From assembly GCA_902702965.1 (NCBI GenBank), contig CACRXP010000567.1, positions 84,496 to 148,495 on the forward strand: a DNA stretch of 64,000 nt, written 5' to 3'. This stretch comes from Spirometra erinaceieuropaei. Lineage: Eukaryota; Platyhelminthes; Cestoda; Diphyllobothriidea; Diphyllobothriidae. A program made the translations under genes and the position numbers. Within the stretch, counting starts at the first letter, position 1; each line of letters begins with the position of its first letter. Positions 55,940-64,000 of this stretch are shown here, in pieces. The notes beneath the pieces are model-generated. The model searched no databases. It saw only the letters and a program-made list of their open reading frames with translations, and was not told the origin of the DNA.

Positions 55940-58330
55940 GCCCGGTTTTTAGTTTTCTGAGAAATCAATCGCTAACTTGAAGCAAATCAGATTCTGGTGC
56001 GCTGGGCTGGGCAGCTCAAAGGCGCCCCTAAATAGGCCATCCACAATATCTGAAGAAAGCATCAACAAACTCCCTTAAATGAAAACCAAAGCACATCTCG
56101 GTCGTCCACCCTCATTGCAATAAAGCAGCAAATCCATACAGCCGTTTTTTAGCGGCAACGAGTAGGGCTCTGGTTTATTACTGGCTGGACTTTAAGAGCT
56201 TTACGACCCTCAGCTCGTGGAGAAACTCACTTCACTGGGAGTATGGACCTCTTTGCCCACGGCAACACGAACTTCGCACGGAGGAGACGGTGGCCAGGTG
56301 TCAACCGGTACGCGAGTGCAACTACCTGATCATGATAACGACTCCCCGCTTGTCCCCATGTTTCTGCCGGTCTATTCTAAGAGCACAGTTTGTCTCATAT
56401 TGAGGACGAACGTATCACCGCGTATTTCGTGGCTGATTAGCTTTACTGTGGGGCTTGCCTAAGCTTAGGGATCGATGCTCTGTTCCCGGTACAATTATTC
56501 TTTCCAAGTCATCGTACCGTCTGGCAGAGAAAAATTATGTGTGGGCGATTTGGCTGTGGAAAGAAAGTAGGGCAAGGCACTGGGTGTTTGGATAAGTCCA
56601 CAACCAATTCCATGCTATAGCTAGAGAGATATTGAATAGCGCGGAGCGGTCATCCAGCGTTACTAACGATTCCACATAATAAGAGGCCATTATGAGGAGT
56701 GTATCGCAAAATGAACATGAATCTGTCCAACCACGAGGAGAGTTTCGAACAAGGACGGTATATAGGCTAGACTGCCTTAAAACAACCAAGCTATGCAACG
56801 GCTTTGTAGTGTTCTCCCCAATGGGCCAAACTTAGTAAGGCGGATGAATCACCAGACTGACTGGCGAGCGTGGGTTTGGAGATCGAAAGACGAAAGATGC
56901 TGTGATGGAGTAAACAGCAACGGTGGGTTAAGTAACCCCGCCTCTCAACTAAATTTAACTGTCTTATTATTGTTTACGAGAGGGATTGTGCACAAGTATT
57001 CTTAAAGAAATAAATAAGTCAGGAGTACGTGTTCGACAACAGAAACCGTTCAGAGATGTCGAGAAAGCCGAGCGTTCGTTTTAACCGAGGCAAAGTAAAC
57101 CAAAACGCAGCCGGCGATCCTTGCAGCACACATAGTACGGTGCGCACCGACATGGCACAAACAGGTTTAACTACTCTTTTGGGAAAAATAAATAAGTCAA
57201 CGAAAGGCCGTGTAAGTACATTGGGGTAACTATGAAATCGAGGTTACGGAGAGGGGGAGCGAGAACATCATACCAGATAACTTATACTAAAACAACCCGG
57301 TGCATGCAATTATATCAAAGTGTTAGATAACACACAAAGGGAGACTTCCTTTAGCTATGGATTAATAAACAAGGCCTTCTGAAAAAACTATAGTGGTTAC
57401 CCTATACATGCTCAACCCAGTGGGGTTAAACAACCTATCCTTACCGAGTGAATGTCTCGATTATGTAAGGTGGTGGGGTTCCGTGTATGCTCGAGCAGTC
57501 GTTTGGAGAATAAACAAGGGCAGTCTGATTTTCTTAATGGGGACTTCGATTGTTTGCGAAATATGGAAGTACTGTAACTGCATTTACTTCCAGCATTGTA
57601 AACCTGTCAAGATCGATTTCCCAGGGTAATACTGCTCCTAATCGTCGATGCCGTACGTTCAGAATTTCAAAAAAATCTATGGCATCAGAAGCCTTCCATG
57701 ACCAATTGGGTCTGTCCGCCTCAATCATATAAAGCTGGCTTGAAGTTGCTTCAAGGATGACTGCCAGGGCACCGGGTCTTCAAAGGTCCTCTCCGCCCAG
57801 GATCACCGAAATAGAAAAAAAAACAAGAACAAATCTCATAAATTTTCCACAGCAGTCAGAGACAGGTGGTTCTACATCATATTATTAAATAATCTAACTT
57901 ACCAACGAGTGGGAATTTTTAGTGCGTTTAGCGGAAACCCCTTCTACTCTCAAGTGGCGTCGTTTCCTGACTCATTTATGGGTAAAATAAGATAACATGA
58001 TTTGTGACGTCGTTGCTCCTGCTCAGATTTTTGATGATACCAGCAAACCACACATGACGATTTTTGATGACGGGGGGCAGGAGGACAAAACACTTCTCTG
58101 TTGCCGTCTTACATGAAGCTGCTCGCCGAAGCTGTCTTCACTAATATGGACTCTTGGTTGTCTAGTAATCTCCTCTCGTCGGTCCATGGATTCACTAACG
58201 GTTTGTGAGATGTTACTGGAGATTTAACTGACTGAGCAAGTATCACTAATTCTTAACTTCATTGTCCTACCGACAAGCTCTATCAGTTACTCTGGAATAT
58301 AATAAGGTAGTAACATAACTTTATGCGCCT
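55940..58330. other. Unassigned sequence
   Basis: Both strands were read without finding a domain, RNA gene or shared repeat. Confidence 0.35.
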
Positions 58331-58374
58331 CAACCGGTTGAAGGTCGAAAAATATTTAGGTATGAATGCTATTA

Positions 58375-58560
58375 CCGACAAAGACAAGGAAGACTGGAAT
58401 GGCCATTTCTGGCTTATTAGCCGTCGTCAGCCAGCCATACCCAAGCCCGAAGTGTGGAACACCCGAGCCTCGAACTCGCGACCTGTTGGTTTAGAATTCC
58501 ATGCCTCTACCCACCGGGCCACGAGCCCGTTGCCCTGTCGGCTTTCGATCGGGAATATAC
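58375..58560 (-). repeat. SINE2 (tRNA-derived), minus-strand copy
   Basis: On the minus strand the leader ATATTCCCGATCGAAAGCCG is followed by a tRNA-like head with B box GAGTTCGAGGCTC, then GGTATGGCTGGCTGACGACG and AAATGGCCATTCCAG, the SINE2 body. Confidence 0.75.
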
Positions 58561-58743
58561 AATGGTAGGGGGCGCTCACCGATCGTTCATACGGAACTCA
58601 CTCGTTCCGTTGTGCCTTAATAGCATTCTGCCTATATATCATGCGCCGCTGTGCGGCTGCTGGTTGGGCTCGAGAGAGAGCCCTTAAGGCACAGCGGAAC
58701 GAGTGAGTTCCGTATGAACGATCGGTGAGCGCCCCCTACCATT
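58561..58743. repeat. Inverted repeat with 60-base arms
   Basis: Arms at 58,561-58,620 and 58,684-58,743 are reverse complements with one mismatch, around a 63-base spacer. They contain GGGGGCGCTCACCGATCGTT and GGAACTCACTCGTTCCG. The sequence is related to the end of SINE2. Confidence 0.85.
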
Positions 58744-59009
58744 ATATTTAGGTATATGGGGACTTGAAACTATGACCACTTGCCATATAAAGTATCTTCC
58801 GCCAAAATTGTAAAAGTTTGCGTTCTCCAGTTCCTCAGCTGTGAGAAGCATCCTTAGCCGACGTTCCTTCGTCTTAACATGTTTAATAGCTGCATCCTTC
58901 AACTACTCGGAGGAAAGACTACAACGTCGGCCTGATGTTACAAAGCATCTGGGCGTACGTTTCAAGCAAATTGCCCTAAATTTTTTTAAATGCGATGCAA
59001 GAAACAGCA

Positions 59010-59430
59010 TTTGCGAAGACAAGGAAGATCGAGATGTTCGTTTCTGGCTTATCAGCCGCCGTTAGCCGGCCTTACCCAACCCCAGTTTTGCAGGATCGGA
59101 AATGTGAATTCGCGTTCTTTGGTCACCTAGCGTTTCTAAGTCCGACGCCTTCCAGTTGAGCGGCGGGTCCGTTTTCCTGTCGGTAGAGATTAGGCTATCC
59201 AAGCCTAAGTTAGGTTATGGCTGGCTGACGACAGCTGATGGGCCAGAGGTGGATGTCCCAGACTCCCTTGTCTATCTCGGTACTCCATTCTGTATCATTA
59301 CTGGGTGGCATTTGGATTGCTTGCCAGGGCTCTAGATTGGGCCAAAAACGCAACGACATGAGCATGTCCCGTAATCTCATCAGCGAACGTTCATCCAATG
59401 ATATTTTAACTTGCGCTTTATTGGCGTGTT
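59010..59430. repeat. SINE2 fragments in both orientations, worn
   Basis: GACAAGGAAGATCGAGATGT with TTCTGGCTTATCAGCCGCC (minus body) is followed by TATGGCTGGCTGACGACAGC (plus body). Their tRNA-like parts are barely recognisable. Confidence 0.55.
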
Positions 59431-60640
59431 GTATTACATTCCGCGAATTCTGTCTCATTGTGGGCTAACCAAGTTCCGACTTCTCTTTTAAAAATTTAGA
59501 TGTCTATCAGACAATAATACTGTAAAGGGTACGGTTTTGCGTTTTCTCCTATAAGAATGCTTGGGTCACCAATATGTGCCGGTCTTGGAATTACTTATAA
59601 TAATAGCCGGACACGTCATAACTGTATCCCCTCAAAAACCAGAAATCGGGCGATAACTGACACAAAATTTGCATTTAAAAATTGACCATAATGGTGGCCT
59701 CAAGGAGATAATTAAGATTGGGCTGAAGAGACAGTAATTTTGACCTTCTGTCCGTGCTTTCAGCGCGCTCTTCGGTGCGCTGGTGATTAGTGCGGAGACT
59801 TCTGACAGAATATTTGACAAGCTGCTTGATAAATTAACTCAATTGTATCACACCTGCTCGCTTTCTGTCGACTTTTACGAGTGCTTGTCCAGATGCAACG
59901 TTTCTAAAAAATCGATTATTTCGACCGGCTTCCTTATTCACGGGCGTGGGCATCAGTTAATTGAGCTGAATTACTTGCAGCTTGGTGGTCACGTGACGCG
60001 GGAGCGACGAGCCCAAATACAAGCATCAGTAGCAGCTTTATCGATTTTCTGGTAGGTTATTGGGACAAAGTTCTGCTTGTAGTTTGAGACCATAAAAATG
60101 CCTACATCGACGTACGAAAGCAGGCGCATTTCGATATCGAGCAGCGGTGTGGGTTAAACAGATCAACACACATTATTGCCATAATAGTGGGCTTATGTAG
60201 ACTTACCAGGATGTTTGTGTAGCGGCTAGGAGTAATGGCATACGTATGGTGATTACTGTGTTCTACCATTTATTTTCAAACAACTTTTCATGGTCCTTCC
60301 ATATGCTGTGCACTCTACGACTTTGCGTCAAAGCATATGTAACTTGTCAGTAGCGGAATCTTCCTCGCCTCTTGTGCTTTCTGTCTGTCGGCGTGGGTAA
60401 AATCGAGCGCTCTATTGATGTGGCAGTTAAGTCTGGTCTAATGTATCTCGCAAGTTTTAACTTAGGATCCGGCTGCCGATCCCTGTTACTCGAAGAAGTA
60501 GTGACCCCGAGCGTAGAAGCAAGCTGCCCTTTCACGCTCTGAGTCATCACCGTAACAACCAGCCAACCACTGCGTACTGCTGTATAGGTCGTTGTCTAGA
60601 GTGTATGTTCGATCATTCCTTGCCTCTGCCGTGACAGTGA
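59431..60640. other. Unassigned sequence
   Basis: No feature supported on either strand. Confidence 0.35.
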
Positions 60641-60649
60641 GGAGTGATT

Positions 60650-60900
60650 CAAATGGTATCATGCTTGAAGCTATCACGTAGTGCTGAAAGCGGAAGCTTG
60701 GAAGGTTGTCAATTGACGAGATCACTCAGACCTCGCAGTCGGCCCAGTGTGTTTTGTGTGGAGTGGCTAACCGATGGACCGACAGTCAGGCTGCAATGGC
60801 TCCTTCTTAATCTGACTTCTATTGCACTTCCAAATAGTGGGACGTGAGCTGGGTGCGGCGGCCTGTCCAGGGGCGGCTTCGGTCGCGCCGGCCGCCGACT
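60650..60900 (+). repeat. Repeat family W, copy 4 (first half)
   Basis: GCTTGAAGCTATCACG, CTTGGAAGGTTGTCAATTGA, GTCAGGCTGCAATGGCT and GGCGGCTTCGGTCGCGCCGG follow the same order as at 36,780. Confidence 0.65.
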
Positions 60901-60983
60901 ATAACACACCATCCCACTTCTCACCAGCACCTACAACGCACAACAACAGCTCTGTCTTAACGCAACCTTTGTGGTAAGTCTCG

Positions 60984-60987
<4 letters not shown>

Positions 60988-61015
<28 letters not shown>
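60988..61015 (+). repeat. (CT)n microsatellite
   Basis: About 14 CT units. Confidence 0.9.
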
Positions 61016-61016
<1 letters not shown>

Positions 61017-61789
61017 GAGAGATCTGAGATAGTTAAGCCCAGTTTGTGTGTAGGGACTTCGCATCGGGTCATTCCTCTTATCCACGCCCATCTCCAGTCC
61101 CTTCATTATGACTGAAGTGAACAATTAACGTGAAACTTCATTTTCTCCAAGGAAGTAGAAGCAGAGTCAATAGGCGGCGTCCTTGCCTAGCGTGGATAGA
61201 GGAAAAGATTCACACTCAGTCAGTCAAGTATACATTGCCTGCCTTAAACCAGAAGCATGCCCATGAATGAATAGAGAGGTAAAGTGGAGAGTCGATTTCC
61301 GAAAAGGCCCCCGAACATGGTAGATGCACAAAACCCCCCTCACCAAAAACACTCACACACAAGTAGCTGTCGCCTCCTCAGGCAGTAAATGGCCGCATCA
61401 TATCTTTAGTCAGTCGTAGTACCATCCAAAACCTGTGACCGAAAGCACAAGCGTACTCACTTACACTATGCAAACAACCCATAGATGAGAGCTGCCGATC
61501 TGTCAACGGCACGATCGATCCGGTGCTCTTGAGCGTCTCTGTACCTGCCAGTCTACGTCGGGTAGATTTAGAAATTAATCATATTGGGGCGTGCAAACGT
61601 CCTTGACGTTGGCTCACCAGACCACGCTACCTTCAGGCGGGTGGTAGGCATTTAAAGTATATGAAGATCTACCGAACTGAAAAGCAACCAAACAAACAAC
61701 AGTGGCAACAGACTGACAAATCTGGACTGAACGGAGCTAGATGCGGTTCCGCGATCATGTGTGCCCTAATTTAGTTCATTATAACCCTA
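61016..61789. other. Unassigned sequence
   Basis: No gene or repeat recognised. Confidence 0.35.
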
Positions 61790-62744
61790 CAGTAGGTGGG
61801 CAAACTCGTGAAATGTCAACCGAAATTCCGAAATGCATTGTCGTTTCGAAAAGATTAATAAAGTAGGGTTGTAAAACTAATCATCGTGCAACATAATTCT
61901 ATAATAATTATGTTACCTCAGGATGCCGGCTTTCGAACGAGCTTCTTTCCAGTTGCATGCAAAAACTATACTCTGTAAAAAAACGGCTTCTTATATAACA
62001 TGCATTTTTTTCATTGAATTTCGATGCCTTTAGAAAGGCAATTATATTTCACGGAAAACATGCATTAAAATATATATTCGTCTACTCATTCGGCAGAAAA
62101 TGACGTCTTCTCTTACTTTTATACTCGAAGGAAGGGCATAATTTGGTTTAAAAAAACTTTTCCAATTCCCGAATAATTTTAAACCCGACCTGCTGTTGCA
62201 CTTGCCTTCAGGATTTCCAAACCGTACATTTCTCCAGGGTATTAAGAGGGGACCATATGGGGTTCATGAAATCTAGCAGTGGATTTGAGCCATACTGCTA
62301 ACTTTTTAAGCCACATTGATAAATGCAGACGTGACGTGTTATGGACGGCTATTTCACGGTATTAAAAATCTCACAATTAGAAACTTTTTAAAACCGAATC
62401 ATACCCTTTCTTTGAGTGTCAAATTAGGAAGAGACGTCATTCTCTACCGAATGCGAAAAAGAATGAATATTTTTATGCATGTTTCCCATGAAATATAATT
62501 GAATTTTTAAGGGCATCAAAAATCAATGAGAAAAATGCATGCTACATAAGTAATCATTTTTACAGAGTATAGTTTCTGCATGTAGCCGAAAAGAAGTTCG
62601 TTAGAAAGCCGGCATCCTGAGGTAACATAATTATTATAGAATTTTGCTGCATTATGATTAGTTTCACAACCCTACTTTATCTTCTCGAAACGAAAACGCA
62701 TTTCGGAATTTCGGTTGACATTTCACGAGTTATCCCATCTACTG
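61790..62744. repeat. Foldback element, copy 4
   Basis: 955 bases. It is preceded by TA and followed by CA (probably a mutated TA). The ends are CAGTAGGTGGGCAAACTCGT and, reversed, CAGTAGATGGGATAACTCGT. Internal landmarks match copies 2 and 3. Confidence 0.82.
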
Positions 62745-64000
62745 CATGTCCCCAAGTCAGACTCGCGGAGTAGGCACACACGTAATACCCTAGCTCTCCA
62801 GTCGTCTAGCTGGTGGTACCTCGCCGCTCCTGTAGCCAGTATTCCGATTCACCACAACACCTTTGACGTTTTTTCTTTCTTTTCTGCGGCAGAAATACCG
62901 GAACTACTGTGCGCCATATCAAATGTCCAACAATGAGATATTCCGACAGAAGTAATGCAAAATCGAAGAACCGTTTATTGGTTTTGTCAACGGGCTATTT
63001 TCAATACTTAGTAGCCAGGTACTGACGGAAATTCGAAGTGCACTCACAACTGCAAACTTGGGAAGGTAGAGTCGGAAACTGCCACCGGCGGAGGGAGCAA
63101 ATCTTCCTAAACCTGCACTAAAAACGGATAGCCTACTCTCACATCCTCAGCTTCGACGAAATTCAGCGTTACCGCCTAAATCCATTTAAACAAGAAGCTC
63201 GTCCTCAATCCCGCCCGTTTGCTACACACGCATCAAGCGCTCAGGCGTGTACGCCCGCGCGCTCGTTAAAACTGGCCAACTGAAGTCCTGCGTTGCTGCA
63301 ATGTGGATCGATAAAGGGGTTGCATTTACCCTCTGGCCGATGTCCGCGGCCTTGCTTAACCTCGGCAGTTGCTTAGCCTGCCGAAATAGGGGGCGGACAA
63401 CCACATACAGACGGTATTAGCGGAATATCAGAGTGCAGTGAAATATGGGCCAGAGACAGTTCGATTGTGCGAGCTCTGTTGGAAATGAACGAATTGTCAA
63501 CCTGTCGGTCACGCTAAACTTGTTGGTAAAAACTTAAAAAGGGGACAGGCAGGGAATCAACGTTCCACTGACTTTTGTAGAGACTGTGAGAGCCAGTTAA
63601 TCGTCAGGCACATGCTACTGTGGGTGACGCGTCTGACCCGCATGCAAAGGGCTGCGATTCAGCCCCACTGCAACGCGGATGGCCGTCGCTGGGGATATAA
63701 TTCAAGCTTTGGATGTCGAAGGCTCATAGGACCAGTCTCAGTGGTAGCGTACCCATACCAGCAAAGCTTCAGGTAGATCCTGCTCTAGCCAAAATACGAC
63801 GCAACGCTTCCCTACAAGGCGTGAAATATGCAACCCACACTGCATGAAACTCATGAAAGGTTTAGTTCAGGCGCTGTTAAGCTTTATAGAATACGGTTCA
63901 TAATGTCGGTAGTAAGAATATTGCGTTCTCCGACGAGAGCCTCCTTCGGCCGTTCCATAGTTTTGGGTCTATTGCTGTAAACGATGAGTTCCGGCCAGCG
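62745..64000. other. Unassigned right end
   Basis: A plus-strand stretch near 63,230-63,415 is open and GC-rich but has no start, splice sites or family match I can support. Confidence 0.35.

Noticed and set aside
1..64000. CRISPR arrays, bacterial operons or phage systems
   Set aside because: No regularly spaced short repeats and no prokaryotic gene organisation. Introns and retroelements show a metazoan nuclear genome.

Overview
The window looks like nuclear DNA of a flatworm, most likely a diphyllobothriidean tapeworm (Spirometra, Dibothriocephalus or Schistocephalus type). This is inferred from split genes including a 31-base intron, TTAGGG-type repeat arrays, Penelope-like retroelements with hammerhead ribozymes in their terminal repeats, CR1-like LINEs, and a LINE whose reverse transcriptase tail ends in a C2H2 zinc-finger array. 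There are no bacterial operons, and almost all short open frames are by-chance frames or decayed transposon pieces.

Left third (1-22,310): one host gene on the minus strand, the homolog of HDHD5/CECR5, a HAD-superfamily hydrolase probably sent to mitochondria. I place four coding exons: 21,939-22,247 (start), 21,704-21,907, 4,962-5,229 and 1-185 (continuing off the left edge). One or more exons coding about 45-55 residues should lie in the 16.5 kb between 5,230 and 21,703, but I could not find them. The introns hold foldback elements, a telomere-like-repeat MITE, a 1.3 kb tandem duplication with a Penelope terminal-repeat insertion carrying two opposed hammerhead ribozymes, and a 0.8-0.9 kb inverted duplication.

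Middle (23,940-42,080): a transposon pile. It contains a nearly complete Penelope-like element with one nonsense codon and two insertions, minus-strand LINEs, tRNA-derived SINEs, the LINE tail with five zinc fingers (34,518-36,163), a long (TG)n tract, and a dead CR1-like LINE (38,455-42,080) that itself carries two insertions.

Right third (42,080-64,000): mostly decayed repeats (two tRNA-derived SINE families, two foldback elements, a LINE endonuclease relic and two Penelope GIY-YIG relics). A convincing terminal exon of an unidentified host gene lies on the minus strand at 45,142-45,318 with a polyadenylation signal downstream. A second candidate minus-strand exon is at 55,639-55,903. If both are real they could belong to one gene or two; nothing here decides this.

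All calls come from reading the sequence and from remembered family knowledge; no alignment or database search was run. Ends of repeats are approximate unless terminal repeats or target duplications are stated.
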